Shown here piece by piece: positions 8,789 to 18,742 of a stretch of 64,000 nucleotides of DNA. The first letter of the stretch is position 1. Each line of letters starts with the position of its first letter. Under the pieces are notes generated by a model. The model was not told where the DNA came from and did no database searches. It worked only from the letters and a program-made list of their open reading frames with translations. The stretch is taken from the NCBI RefSeq assembly GCF_004339545.1, contig NZ_SMGD01000012.1, positions 124,001 through 188,000 on the forward strand, written 5' to 3'. The DNA comes from Celerinatantimonas diazotrophica (lineage in GTDB: Bacteria; Pseudomonadota; Gammaproteobacteria; Enterobacterales; Celerinatantimonadaceae). The position numbers were made by a program, and so were the translations under genes.

Positions 8789-9004
8789 CTAGCGTTGCCA
8801 GAAATATTTATTAACTTCGTCTTGACGTTCTTGTTTGTCTAAACCGATATCGCGAAGCAGATATTCAGGCATATCCTGTAAATGCTGGCGAGTGTGATGG
8901 CGATCTTGCCAGTGATTCATGACAACTGCTGCTTTGTGAAAAATTTGACGCCATGTCATGGCGGGTTGGTTACGGTGTTCAACCTGAGCGATTTTTGTAG
9001 TCAT
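8789..9004 (-). CDS. DUF1127 (YjiS-like) small protein
   Basis: 71 aa. The start at 9004 is set by a strong AAGGAGG site; an in-frame upstream ATG at 9079 is less likely. The C-terminal half (TRQHLQDMPEYLLRDIGLDK followed by EVNKYFWQR) is the DUF1127 signature: an arginine-rich helix, the L-DIGL turn and a final FW. Members are short, basic, often stress- or nutrient-regulated and possibly RNA-binding. The 71-aa length is normal for the family. It is a monocistronic gene with its own terminator. Confidence 0.85.
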   Translation of the reverse strand: MTTKIAQVEHRNQPAMTWRQIFHKAAVVMNHWQDRHHTRQHLQDMPEYLLRDIGLDKQERQDEVNKYFWQR

Positions 9005-9475
9005 AGTGGATTCCTCCTTCGTAAATTCTGAGCAGATAATAGTCATGGATTGTATAGTAATCAAACGATCAAAACTCATGTCTAAGGATTACTTTTTCTA
9101 ATGAATATATGCTGCTGTATTCACACTAATGTTAAGACTCATAGCGATGGCTATAACTGATTATCTGCATCAGTGAAAACCTATATACATTAATTATTGC
9201 AGCTACTGTGGGGGTTTTTGTGACTAATGTAGGGAATTGGAAAGAAACCTTATGATATTAAATTTAACAAAATTTTCACATAAATTTATTTAACTCAAAT
9301 GAGGTTTTTGATATATCCGTTTTTTATGCATATATTAGCGGTTTTCAGCTAACTTAATGAATAAATATGTCAGCAGTTGAAAAGCGAGTCGAAGCAAAAA
9401 ATTTGCGAGTAAGTCCTGACATCTTTTGACGATGTTGCGTATGATGAAGATAGATGCGAAAAGATAGGAGGTTTT
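9005..9475. other. AT-rich divergent intergenic region, no gene seen
   Basis: About 470 bp between the divergent DUF1127 and flavin reductase-like genes. It is markedly AT-rich at 9240-9370. I see no RNA gene, repeat or clear operator. Confidence 0.45.
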
Positions 9476-10096
9476 GTGAATTTAGATTTTTCACGACTCA
9501 AAGGCAATGATAGTTACCATGCCATGATCCAGACCATCATCCCGCGTCCAATCGCTTGGGTTTTAAGCGAAAATGATTCAGGTAACTATAATATTGCGCC
9601 ATTTTCTTTTTTTAACGCCGTGTGTGCGAACCCACCTTTAATTATGTTCTCGGTTGCGCCCGCAACAGATAACCGTGGCGAGAAAGATACCCTTTATAAT
9701 ATTCGTCAACGCCGTCAGTTCGTCGTGCATATTGCCGATGCATCATTGGCCGAGCAGGTGACTCAAACCGCGGCAAGCTTGCCAAGGAACCACTCTGAAG
9801 CAGGGGCGAGCTCGTTGACCATGAGTAAGATGACCAAATTTGCCTTGCCGCGGATTAGCCAAGCCAAAGTGGCGCTCGGGTGTCAATTGCATCAATTGCA
9901 AACGATTGGTCATGAGGGGACTCAGACATTAATCTTCGGTCAGATTATGCAAGCCTATATTGATGATGACATTGGCTATATCAATGAGCAGGGACGGATT
10001 ATCATTAATCCACAAAAACTTATGCCACTGGCGCGTTTGGGCGGTGATATTTATCAGTTACCTGGCGATATTCTGACCATAGAGCGCCCTAAATAA
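9476..10096 (+). CDS. Flavin reductase-like domain protein (DIM6/NTAB family)
   Basis: 206 aa. A GTG start with TAGGAGG five bases upstream. The N-terminal IIPRPIAWVLSENDSGNYN and NIAPFSFFNAVCANPPLIMF motifs form the FMN-binding split barrel of the flavin reductase-like family. GEKDTLYNIRQRRQFVVHI and a C-terminal RLGGDIYQ are also typical. These proteins reduce or bind FMN; the partner oxygenase, if any, is unknown. It is not close in sequence to RutF as far as I can judge, despite the pyrimidine genes 2 kb away. It appears monocistronic. Confidence 0.82.
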   Translation: MNLDFSRLKGNDSYHAMIQTIIPRPIAWVLSENDSGNYNIAPFSFFNAVCANPPLIMFSVAPATDNRGEKDTLYNIRQRRQFVVHIADASLAEQVTQTAASLPRNHSEAGASSLTMSKMTKFALPRISQAKVALGCQLHQLQTIGHEGTQTLIFGQIMQAYIDDDIGYINEQGRIIINPQKLMPLARLGGDIYQLPGDILTIERPK

Positions 10097-10120
10097 TGGG
10101 TAACCGCCGATAGATAAGTT

Positions 10121-10140
10121 CGCCGCCATAAATGGCGGCG
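10121..10140. repeat. Perfect GC-rich hairpin downstream of the flavin reductase gene
   Basis: CGCCGCCAT AA ATGGCGGCG forms a perfect 9-bp stem 25 bases after the stop at 10096. There is no T-run on the plus strand, so it may be a weak terminator or a transcript-stabilising hairpin. Confidence 0.5.
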
Positions 10141-10171
10141 ATCACAGATACGACCAAATGTTTCACTTAGC

Positions 10172-10440
10172 CTAGGGACTGTTGACCTTTTGTGATTAGT
10201 TTTGCAGAAATCTGAGAGGGATTTAGGCAAGGCAAACGTTGTGCCGTGTCGTTATTGGCCACAAAGAACGTTTAACGCTGGATAAATTCCTCTCAGATAC
10301 TGCCCTTGGGGTTCATTTAAACGCATCCTGAACTTTGTTGCCCCCTGCTTGCTTCACTCATTAAGCGACGCAGGGTGCGCCGCGTTCAAAATGCGTTTAA
10401 TTTGAACAAAATTCAACCACCAAAGGTCAACAGTCCCTAG
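10172..10440. mobile_element. MITE copy 1, non-autonomous element with perfect terminal inverted repeats
   Basis: 269 bp counting the flanking CTAG at each side. The left end CTAGGGACTGTTGACCTTT and right end AAAGGTCAACAGTCCCTAG are exact inverted repeats. The flanks fit a duplicated TA (or CTAG) target. No transposase is encoded. A second copy in the opposite orientation lies at 54317-54588, with the same internal landmarks (a CTGAGAGG segment, an AAACGTT segment and a GGGGGCAAC segment). Short open frames across it are accidental. Confidence 0.85.
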
Positions 10441-10470
10441 ATTATAATCATCTTCGTTTCCGCTGGTCAG

Positions 10471-10990
10471 AAACCAGTTGATAGAGTCTGTTTGGTTATC
10501 TCTGGTATTGAGCACCAGATGATGCGCCCTGAGGATTTGTTTTGGGTTTCGAAAGGCTGATTCCAGGCGCAATAACGAGGATAATGCATAACAATTCGAG
10601 GTCGAATTAGGTATTCGCTTTGGGAGACTATTGCGAGCCTGCTCCCGGATTACACAAGCTTCATCCGGGCTACGATCCGTTTGGTATGATTGTTTTTGTA
10701 GCCCTGATGCAGCACAGCGGAATCAGGGGGAAACTGGTTGATAGAGTCTGTTTGGTTATCTCTGGTATTGAACGCCAGATGATGAACCCTGAAGGTTTGT
10801 TTTGGGTTTCGAAAGGCTGATTCCGGGCGCAATAACGAGGATAATGCATAACAATTCGAGGTCGAATTTGGTATTCGCTTTGGGAGACTATTGCAAGCCT
10901 GATCCCGGATTACACAAGTTTCATCCGGGCTACGATCCGTTTGGTATGATTGTTTTTGTAGCCTGATGCAGCGGAGCGGAATCAGGGATT
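10471..10990. repeat. 260-bp tandem direct repeat carrying two REP-like hairpins per unit
   Basis: Unit 1 (10471-10730) and unit 2 (10731 to about 10990) match base by base at an offset of exactly 260 with scattered substitutions. Each unit contains the palindrome CCCGGATTACACAAG...CATCCGGG (10652-10680 and 10912-10940) and a second one, CCTGATGCAGC...GAATCAGG (around 10703-10728 and 10962-10988). The arms resemble REP sequences of enteric bacteria, arranged as a BIME-like pair. Open frames inside the repeat have no ribosome sites and are rejected as genes. No REP-associated transposase is present in the window. Confidence 0.8.
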
Positions 10991-11056
10991 TCCCCTCCTT
11001 GGACAATCGTAGCTGTCGCCATTTTACGATAGTGTTTCAACTCCGCGTCAATCAAG

Positions 11057-11869
<813 letters not shown>

Positions 11870-12103
11870 TTAGATCCATGCTCGTGCGAGCCATAGAGCC
11901 AGTGGCACAAGCTTGGCGGGACACTTTTGATAAGCTCTGCTGGGGCTTTTTATAGGCATTGTTTATCTGACTCAATTATTTTTGTTTACTGGCTCTATCG
12001 GTCCTGCGTATTTGTTCCTAGTCTGAGATCATCGACTGAAATTAAGCGAAGTTTGGATGGTTGTGTACGAAGCTGCGCAATGAGTATTCATAAGGGGGTC
12101 AAG

Positions 12104-13402
12104 GTGACCAACGAGCAAGTGTATCAATTAGATCGGGAATATGTGTTCCATTCATGGTCCACTCAGGGACAGCTCAATCCAATGGTGATTGCGGGTGCCA
12201 AAGGCTGCAAATTATGGGATTACCAAGGTCATGAGTATCTCGATTTTTCCAGCCAGCTGGTGAATGTGAATATAGGATACCAACATCCCAAAGTGGTTGA
12301 AGCGATCCGTGCTCAGGCTAGTGAACTGGTGACGATTGCTCCGGCAATGGCCAACCGAGCTCGTGGTGAAGCAGCAAAACGGATCATCGCGCATGCTCCT
12401 AAAGGCTTTAAAAAAGTGTTTTTTGCCAATGCGGGAGCTGATTCTAACGAAAATGCGATCCGTATGGCGCGAGTCTTTACCGGGCGTTCCAAAATTCTTT
12501 CCGGCTATCGTTCGTATCACGGCAATACCGGCAGCGCCATTGTGGCCACCGGTGATCCGCGACGGATCCCGAACGAATATGCCACCGGCCATGTGCACTT
12601 TTTCCAGCCTTATCTCTATCGAAGTGAATTCCACAGTGAAACCGAAGAGCAGGAATGTGAACGCGCTTTGGCTCATCTGCGCCGCGTGATAGAACTGGAG
12701 GGTCCGGAAGCAATTGCTGGATTGCTGTTGGAAACTATTCCAGGGACTGCTGGGATCTTAATGCCACCCGCAGGCTATCTTAAAGGGGTGCAGGAAATCT
12801 GTAACGAATTTGGCATCGTTATGATCCTCGATGAAGTGATGGCCGGTTTCGGTCGTACTGGTGAATGGTTTGCTCTGGATGGTTTTGATGTCACGCCTGA
12901 TCTCATTACCTTTGCCAAAGGGGTGAACGCCGGTTATGTCCCTGCGGGGGGAGTGATCATCTCAGAAAAAATCTCTGATTTCTTTAATGACCACTACTTC
13001 CCCGGTGGCTTGACTTATTCCGGTCATCCTCTGGCAATGGCGGCGATTGTTGCAACCATCGATGCCATGGAGGAAGAAAAAGTGGTCGAGAATGCGGCGA
13101 TGATCGGTCAAGAAGTGATTGCACCACAGTTAGCCGATTTACAGAAAAAACATGCCATGATCGGTGAAGTTCGCGGTAAAGGAGTGTTCTGGGCAGTTGA
13201 ACTGGTTGGTGATCCGGATAAACAGACGCCACTGGATGCGGATACCATGGTAGCGATTAAAGCGGGGTTGATCGACAAAGGAATGTTACCGTTTGTTGCT
13301 GGCAACCGTATCCATATTGTTCCACCTTGTGTTGTGACTGCAGAAGAAGTTCATCTGGGTATGGATTATATTGATCAGGTTCTGACTAAATATGCGATAT
13401 AA
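12104..13402 (+). CDS. Class III PLP aminotransferase, probable beta-alanine:pyruvate transaminase
   Basis: 432 aa from GTG 12104, which has AAGGGGG five bases upstream; ATG 12080 and longer starts have no ribosome site. Fold-type I motifs: FANAGADSNENAIRMAR (about residues 107-123), RSYHGNTGSAI, catalytic Asp in ILDEVMAGFGRTG (D243), PLP-binding Lys in TFAKGVNAGY (K272), and GLTYSGHPLAMA. The family uses omega-amino acids such as beta-alanine, 4-aminobutyrate or taurine. Next to the PreTA, dihydropyrimidinase and ureidopropionase genes, the likely job is converting beta-alanine (and 3-aminoisobutyrate) to the semialdehyde. It is followed by a terminator. Confidence 0.85.
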   Translation: MTNEQVYQLDREYVFHSWSTQGQLNPMVIAGAKGCKLWDYQGHEYLDFSSQLVNVNIGYQHPKVVEAIRAQASELVTIAPAMANRARGEAAKRIIAHAPKGFKKVFFANAGADSNENAIRMARVFTGRSKILSGYRSYHGNTGSAIVATGDPRRIPNEYATGHVHFFQPYLYRSEFHSETEEQECERALAHLRRVIELEGPEAIAGLLLETIPGTAGILMPPAGYLKGVQEICNEFGIVMILDEVMAGFGRTGEWFALDGFDVTPDLITFAKGVNAGYVPAGGVIISEKISDFFNDHYFPGGLTYSGHPLAMAAIVATIDAMEEEKVVENAAMIGQEVIAPQLADLQKKHAMIGEVRGKGVFWAVELVGDPDKQTPLDADTMVAIKAGLIDKGMLPFVAGNRIHIVPPCVVTAEEVHLGMDYIDQVLTKYAI

Positions 13403-13431
13403 CAACGCTTAATATAATAGAAATAAATTTT

Positions 13432-13468
13432 AAACCAGCGACTAATTTATTTAGTTGCTGGTTTTTTT
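13432..13468 (+). terminator. Rho-independent terminator after the aminotransferase gene
   Basis: AAACCAGCGACTAA pairs with TTAGTTGCTGGTTT (one mismatch) across a short AT loop and is followed by a run of T. It lies 30 bases after the stop codon. Confidence 0.85.
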
Positions 13469-13550
13469 ATGCTTATGTTTAATTAAAATCGCTATCTATG
13501 TCAAAAAATAACTGCTCAAAAAATGCGCTGCAATAGCGCAGATTGTTCAA

Positions 13551-13564
13551 GATGGTGCACCATC
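13551..13564. promoter_or_regulatory. Palindrome GATGGTGCACCATC upstream of the importer operon
   Basis: A perfect 14-base palindrome in the 336-bp gap between the aminotransferase and the importer ATPase. It could be an operator; no known consensus is assigned. Confidence 0.3.
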
Positions 13565-13691
13565 AGTGAAATATTCCCTACCAATGGCTTCAAAATAATT
13601 TAAATAACGCCATCGTATTTATTTTAATCAGTGACTTTATCGCTACAAAATAACCATTTTATTTATGTGGCATATATTGTGCTTATAAAAA

Positions 13692-13707
13692 CTAACCAAG
13701 TGGTCAG
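13692..13707. promoter_or_regulatory. RutR-type operator upstream of the pyrimidine importer
   Basis: CTAACCAAGTGGTCAG matches the E. coli RutR consensus TTGACCA-NN-TGGTCAA at 13 of 14 core and arm positions when purine changes at the edges are allowed. It sits 32 bases before the ATG at 13739. Two sister sites are at 18743 and 18793, and the RutR-like gene is within the cluster. Confidence 0.75.
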
Positions 13708-13738
13708 GAATTTTAAATGCGAATTGAAGGAGCGCTGC

Positions 13739-14590
13739 ATGAATCAACTATTTCAGGTTCTTACCTCTGAGTCTGTAGCTGAACTCGAGCCAGAGGCCCA
13801 ATCACAACAACCATCTCGCCCTGTGGTAAGCACCGAAAAACTCAATGTGATCTATCCGTCCGCCGACCAACCCGTGCATGCGCTGGCCGATGTCGACTTA
13901 TTAATTCGCAAGGGTGAGTTTGTCTCGCTAATTGGTCCGTCAGGGTGTGGGAAAACCACTCTATTAAGAGTCATTGCAGACTTAGAACCGATTACCTCTG
14001 GCAATGTCTTGGTCAATGATATGACACCCAGTGAAGCGCGCCAAGAGCGAGCCTATGGCTATGTTTTTCAGGCAGCAACTTTGCTGATGTGGCGCACCGT
14101 GCTGGCCAATGTCATGTTACCGCTGGTTATTCAACAGCGTCCAGAACAAGAAGCGCAGCGCATTGCCCGCGAGCAACTGGCCAAAGTGGGCTTGAGTGGT
14201 TTTGAAGATAAGTATCCGTGGCAGCTTTCAGGGGGGATGCAGCAACGAGTGTCCATTGCTCGAGCTCTAGGCTTTGAGCCCAAAATCTTAATGATGGATG
14301 AGCCGTTTGGCGCGTTAGATGAAATCACCCGCAATAATCTTAATCAACAGTTACAGCAGCTGTGGCGCGAACAACAGCGCACGGTGGTGTTTGTCACTCA
14401 CTCCATCTCAGAAGCGGTTTATCTGTCCACCAAAATTGTGGTGATGTCACCTCGGCCAGGACGCATTGTCGAAGTCATCGACTCGCCACTGCCGCGTGAG
14501 CGGACCGCTGCCATCCGAGATAGTGATGAATTTATTCAACTGACTCAACGAGTGCGTGATGCGCTATCGGAGGGGCATCATGAACATTAG
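13739..14590 (+). CDS. ABC transporter ATP-binding protein (nitrate/taurine/NMT1 importer class)
   Basis: 283 aa from ATG 13739 (GAAGGAG nine bases upstream; a longer frame from 13631 lacks a site). Motifs: Walker A IGPSGCGKTTLLR, signature LSGGMQQRVSIARAL, Walker B ILMMDEPFGALDE, switch FVTHSISEAV. This is the SsuB/TauB/NrtD-like branch that pairs with BPD-type permeases of about 270-300 residues. It is the first gene of a four-gene importer operon and overlaps the next gene by 11 bases. A RutR box just upstream points to uracil or a related pyrimidine as the cargo. Confidence 0.9.
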   Translation: MNQLFQVLTSESVAELEPEAQSQQPSRPVVSTEKLNVIYPSADQPVHALADVDLLIRKGEFVSLIGPSGCGKTTLLRVIADLEPITSGNVLVNDMTPSEARQERAYGYVFQAATLLMWRTVLANVMLPLVIQQRPEQEAQRIAREQLAKVGLSGFEDKYPWQLSGGMQQRVSIARALGFEPKILMMDEPFGALDEITRNNLNQQLQQLWREQQRTVVFVTHSISEAVYLSTKIVVMSPRPGRIVEVIDSPLPRERTAAIRDSDEFIQLTQRVRDALSEGHHEH

Positions 14591-15458
14591 CTTAAGCCTT
14601 GCACGTCGCCACAGTATCCCAATGGGCGTCGTACTTGTCGTATTCATTGTGCTTTGGTATGCACTGGCTATCGCGATGAACGCATCAGGGGTGATAGCGC
14701 GAGTTTTGCCAAGTGACTGGAGCTGGCAGGATCTGCTCGCCGCCACTTGGAATATGTCTCGGCCAGTATTGCCAACACCGCATCAAATCATCATTGATGT
14801 TTATAACAGTATCACTCAATGGCCGGTTTCTTCGCCGCGAAACTTGCTCTATCACGCCTGGGTAACGGCCAGCGCGGCATTAACCGGATTTGCCATGGGC
14901 ACTGTGTTAGGTATTGTTTTGGCAATTATCATCGTGCATTCCAAGATGCTCGATAGAGCCTTGTTACCCTGGATTGTAGCCTCGCAGACGATTCCTGTTT
15001 TAGCGATTGCACCGATTGTATTGGTGATCTTAGGGAGCCTTAATATCACCGGATTATTTCCCAAAGCGGTGATCGCCATGTATTTGTGCTTTTTCCCCAT
15101 TACGATTGCCATGGTTCAGGGGCTGCGCTCACCAGATAAAATGCAAATGGAGCTCTTTTATACCTATGGCGTTACAAACCTTGATACCTTGAAAATGCTG
15201 CGCTTTCCTTCCGCTTTACCATTTTTATTTCCCGCCTGTCGAGTTGCAATTGCCGCAGGGCTGGTGGGAACGATGGTCGCTGAATTACCAACCGGAGCTC
15301 AAGCCGGTTTAGGTGCGAGGTTACTGGTTGGTTCCTATTACGGAAACACTCTGATGATCTGGTCAGCTCTCGTGGTGGCTTCGTTATTAGGCTTGTTTTT
15401 AACTGGTGTTGTCAGTGTCATTGAATATTGGGTGATGCGAAATAGGAGAATAGCATGA
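14580..15458 (+). CDS. ABC transporter permease, first subunit
   Basis: 292 aa. The start at 14580 is set by GGAGGGG upstream, inside the end of the ATPase gene. Residues about 20-45 form a first membrane helix. The BPD_transp_1 core spans about 100-290, with the EAA-type loop near LDTLKMLRFPSALPFLFPA. At least six hydrophobic segments are visible. The stop overlaps the next start as ATGA. It would form the membrane pore together with the second permease. Confidence 0.88.
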   Translation: MNISLSLARRHSIPMGVVLVVFIVLWYALAIAMNASGVIARVLPSDWSWQDLLAATWNMSRPVLPTPHQIIIDVYNSITQWPVSSPRNLLYHAWVTASAALTGFAMGTVLGIVLAIIIVHSKMLDRALLPWIVASQTIPVLAIAPIVLVILGSLNITGLFPKAVIAMYLCFFPITIAMVQGLRSPDKMQMELFYTYGVTNLDTLKMLRFPSALPFLFPACRVAIAAGLVGTMVAELPTGAQAGLGARLLVGSYYGNTLMIWSALVVASLLGLFLTGVVSVIEYWVMRNRRIA

Positions 15459-16567
15459 AGCATTATAAATCGGGGGCTTTACTCATTATTTTTACTCTGG
15501 TCTTTGCGCTATTAGGACTGACTCAGTTCATTCATATTGACTTCACTGAGCCAAATTTAACCATTGATTATATGCCGTGCCTTGCCAGCCTTTGCTTAAT
15601 TATAGTGGCAGTTTGGAGTTGTTTTGCAGCCGTTCGTTTTAAGCATGTTCTCATCATTCAAGTGCTTACTTTGCTCGCCAGTTACTTTTTATTAAAAAGC
15701 GCCGAGCATGAGGCATCCAATATTATTCAATTTTGGTTGGTAACTATTTCCTTAATATTATCTGCCAACCTTTGCCTTAAATATTTCGTTGAACAACCGG
15801 ATGTGGCTGTTTCGCAATTAATTATTGCAGCACTATTTGGGTTTTGGTGTTTGTATCTGTGGCAACTGATTGTAACAGTATTACAAGTGCCGCAAGTTTT
15901 ACTGCCAACTCCGGTGGCGATTGGTCATGCGCTTATTACTAATACCGTGATGCTATGGGGTGATTTTGTCCAGACCGTGATTAAATCGGTTGTCATTGGT
16001 TATCTTTTGGGCAATGGACTAGGAATTTTAAGTGCCATTGTGATTGAACGCTCCAGCTTTTTACGACGCGGCTTTTTGCCACTGGCAAATCTCACCAGCA
16101 CTGTACCTCTAGTCGGTGTGGCCCCCATTGCTGTGATGTGGTTTGGATTTGATTGGCCATCAAAAGCGGCCGTGATTGTCTTAGTCACTTATTTTCCCGC
16201 GCTGGTGTCTGCCTTGGCAGGTCTGCAATCGACCAATAAACTTGAGCAAGAATTAATGCATTCATACGCGGCCAGCTATTGGTTCACACTAAAATGCTTA
16301 CGACTGCCAGCAGCAATGCCATTTATCTTCAATGCTCTTAAAGTTAACTCAGCTTTAGCGCTTATCACCGCAATTGTTGCGGAATATTTTGGCTCACCCA
16401 CCCAGGGCTTAGGGTTTCGAATTTCAGTTGAAGCCGCACGCATGCATATGCCGATAGTCTGGTCGGCCATTGTGGTGGCATCGGTGGCCGGTTCACTACT
16501 TTATGCACTGTTGGTGTATCTAGAGCGGCGAGTCACTTTTTGGCATCCCGCGATTCGCAAAGCGTAA
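15455..16567 (+). CDS. ABC transporter permease, second subunit with N-terminal membrane extension
   Basis: 370 aa. The C-terminal about 230 residues are a standard BPD permease (GNGLGILSAIVIE; EAA-like loop WFTLKCLRLPAAMPFIFNA; GLGFRISVEAA). The N-terminal about 130 residues add about four extra hydrophobic helices not needed for the core, making it longer than most relatives. ATGA overlap with the first permease implies translational coupling. Two different permeases suggest a heterodimeric channel. Confidence 0.87.
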   Translation: MKHYKSGALLIIFTLVFALLGLTQFIHIDFTEPNLTIDYMPCLASLCLIIVAVWSCFAAVRFKHVLIIQVLTLLASYFLLKSAEHEASNIIQFWLVTISLILSANLCLKYFVEQPDVAVSQLIIAALFGFWCLYLWQLIVTVLQVPQVLLPTPVAIGHALITNTVMLWGDFVQTVIKSVVIGYLLGNGLGILSAIVIERSSFLRRGFLPLANLTSTVPLVGVAPIAVMWFGFDWPSKAAVIVLVTYFPALVSALAGLQSTNKLEQELMHSYAASYWFTLKCLRLPAAMPFIFNALKVNSALALITAIVAEYFGSPTQGLGFRISVEAARMHMPIVWSAIVVASVAGSLLYALLVYLERRVTFWHPAIRKA

Positions 16568-16685
16568 TTCACTCATAGCCCAGAGTTGATGGCTGTGATC
16601 ACACGGTAAAACTAAACCAAATGCAAGAGCGTCTTATTGGCTTGGGCGCATCTTTTGAAAGTGTTACTACATAAGGGAAGAATGG

Positions 16686-17705
16686 ATGATGAAAAAAATG
16701 AAGTTGAAGGGCCTGCTGCGTAGTGCGTGTGCTGCGATGATAGTGGCATCGATCACCACCACTGCTTATGCCATGGATAAGGTCACACTGCAGCTAAAAT
16801 GGGTGCCTCAAGCACAATTTGCTGGCTACTACGTTGCCAAAGAAAAAGGGTTTTATAAAGACCATGGAGTTGATGTCACCATTAAACCTGGAGGGACGGA
16901 TATCTCCCCTGTTCAGGTTATTGCTGGCCATTCAGCAGACGTGATTGTGGACTGGATGCCAGATGCTCTCGCTGCTCGTGAATCTGGCGTCCCTCTGGTA
17001 AATATTGCACAGATCTACAACCGTTCAGGCATGATGCTCACTTGTAAAAAATCCTCAGGAATTAAAACCCCATCCGATCTTAAAGGAAAAACATTAGGGG
17101 TTTGGTACGGTGGCAACGAATATCCATTTTTTAACTGGATGGCCAAACTTCATTTAACACCGGGCAAAGATATTCATATTCTAAAACAAGGCTTCAATGT
17201 TGATCCGCTACTGAATGGCCAGGCTGATTGTATTTCTGCGATGAACTACAATGAGTACTGGCAGCTGATTGATGCCGGGATGAAAAAAGATCAACTGATC
17301 TCATTCCCATATGAAGATGAAGGTGTTTCAACCTTAGAAGATGGCTTATATGTGCTATCGCCTAATCTCAAAAACCCTGCGTTTGTCGCCAAAATGGCGA
17401 AATTTTTAGCCGGAACATTCGAAGGTTGGAACTATGCGGTGAAACATCCTAAAGAAGCAGCCAAAATTGTTGTTGCACAAGATATGTCAGGCGCTGCAAC
17501 ACTCAGAGTCCAAACCCGACAGATGGAAAACGTTGCCAAACTTATCACTTACGCCAATACCGATAAGATGGGTTATCTTGAACCTGATGCTTATCACCGC
17601 ACCATAAAAATGCTGCTCAACAGTGGCCAACAGACCGTCATTAAAAAAGATCCAGGCGACAGTGCTATGACACACGTTGTCTGGGAACTAGCGATGAAAA
17701 AATAG
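16686..17705 (+). CDS. NMT1/THI5-like periplasmic substrate-binding protein
   Basis: 339 aa. A signal peptide is seen at residues 1-29 (charged MMKKMKLK start, hydrophobic core, cleavage at AYA before MDKVTLQLKW). The mature protein has the NMT1/THI5-like pattern: LQLKWVPQAQFAGYYVAKEK, then a GGTDISPVQVIAGHSADV pocket region. The family binds thiamine-pyrimidine precursors, riboflavin or, in RutR/Pyd-linked clusters, pyrimidines. Context (RutR box, PreTA operon) favours uracil, thymine or a dihydropyrimidine. It follows the second permease by 118 bases. Confidence 0.87.
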   Translation: MMKKMKLKGLLRSACAAMIVASITTTAYAMDKVTLQLKWVPQAQFAGYYVAKEKGFYKDHGVDVTIKPGGTDISPVQVIAGHSADVIVDWMPDALAARESGVPLVNIAQIYNRSGMMLTCKKSSGIKTPSDLKGKTLGVWYGGNEYPFFNWMAKLHLTPGKDIHILKQGFNVDPLLNGQADCISAMNYNEYWQLIDAGMKKDQLISFPYEDEGVSTLEDGLYVLSPNLKNPAFVAKMAKFLAGTFEGWNYAVKHPKEAAKIVVAQDMSGAATLRVQTRQMENVAKLITYANTDKMGYLEPDAYHRTIKMLLNSGQQTVIKKDPGDSAMTHVVWELAMKK

Positions 17706-17721
17706 TAAGTTAGCTTTAGAT

Positions 17722-17749
17722 TAGGGGCGGTTGATCAAAATAGCCCCTA
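17722..17749 (+). terminator. Hairpin after the binding-protein gene, possible terminator
   Basis: TAGGGGC pairs with GCCCCTA across a 14-base loop, 20 bases after the stop. No clear T-run follows, so termination is uncertain. Confidence 0.4.
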
Positions 17750-17978
17750 GTTGTGTTAATAAAAACGGCTCATTCAATGGACAAGATGGGCCGTAATTTT
17801 CTGCTTAAATCGCTAAGAAAATAGGCGCTTTGTCAAATATCACAATGATCACTATACTGTGGCCAACCTCTAATCATTGTTTTATTCAAATAGGCTAAAT
17901 CAAATCATGAGTGGTATTTTCAAGCCGGATGACGTGGCTAATCTATTGCATTTGCAAGCTGAAGGGGAAAACAGCGCA

Positions 17979-18593
17979 ATGAATAAGGGACGGATCCGCA
18001 AAAGTAATGAAAATCTAATTTTAGCGGCTGCCGAACGCGCCTTTTCCCAATATGGATTTAAAGGCACGACGATGGCGCAGATAGCCGAAGAAGCAGGTCT
18101 GCCTAAAGCGAACCTACACTATTACTTTTCCAGTAAAAAAAATCTATACCTGCACCTACTCAACCGTATTTTGACGCAGTGGTTAGATCCAATGTCTGAA
18201 ATCTATCTCGAAGCTGACCCTAAAATCGCTTTAGAAGCTTATGTGCGGCAAAAAATGCGTTTGGTATTTGATCGCCCCCAAGCATCAAAACTGTTTGCCA
18301 ATGAGCTGCTCCAAGGCGCGAAAGTTTTGAATGGCCTATTACACACCACCTTAAAACAGCTAGTGGCACAAAAATCAGCAGTGATTGAACAGTGGATTAG
18401 TGAAGGGAAGATAAAACCTATTGATAGCGTTCAACTCTTTTTTTCGATGTGGGCAATGACCCAAACCTATGCTGATTTCGATGTGCAGATTAATGCGGTC
18501 CTTGGTCAATCTATCCACCACCACGATCAGCAAGAACGCGCAATTGAACATGTGCTGACAATGGTCTTTCGCAGCTGTGGCTTAGACGACTAA
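17979..18593 (+). CDS. rutR: RutR-like TetR-family pyrimidine-responsive regulator
   Basis: 204 aa from ATG 17979, matching the roughly 212 aa of E. coli RutR; upstream alternatives are ATG 17907 and TTG 17877. The N-terminal TetR helix-turn-helix (ILAAAERAFSQYGFKGTTMA, then IAEEAGLPKANLHYYFSSK) is followed by a RutR-type C-terminal domain (FDRPQASKLFANELLQGA; MWAMTQTYADFDVQINAV). RutR senses uracil or thymine and releases DNA. Three sites of its consensus lie in this cluster. It sits between the importer operon and preT, all on one strand. Confidence 0.85.
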   Translation: MNKGRIRKSNENLILAAAERAFSQYGFKGTTMAQIAEEAGLPKANLHYYFSSKKNLYLHLLNRILTQWLDPMSEIYLEADPKIALEAYVRQKMRLVFDRPQASKLFANELLQGAKVLNGLLHTTLKQLVAQKSAVIEQWISEGKIKPIDSVQLFFSMWAMTQTYADFDVQINAVLGQSIHHHDQQERAIEHVLTMVFRSCGLDD

Positions 18594-18742
18594 GCTTTTA
18601 TCTTTTCCATAGCAAAAGTGTGGCCTTTGCACATTATCTAAGCAAAAAAGCACAGTATTTGTGCATTCTTGTGACTTTCCATAATTTCTTGATCTCTGAT
18701 TTATCACTAATTTCCCCATAATAGCTGGTTTTTTAAACATTT

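Noticed and set aside
10354-11006. Several open frames of 66-118 codons in and beside the 260-bp repeats
   Set aside because: They lie in MITE and REP-like repeat DNA on both strands and have no ribosome sites or recognisable products.
11878-11893. Palindrome GCTCGTGCGAGC between the SDR and aminotransferase genes
   Set aside because: It is short and does not match RutR or any known operator; too weak to annotate.
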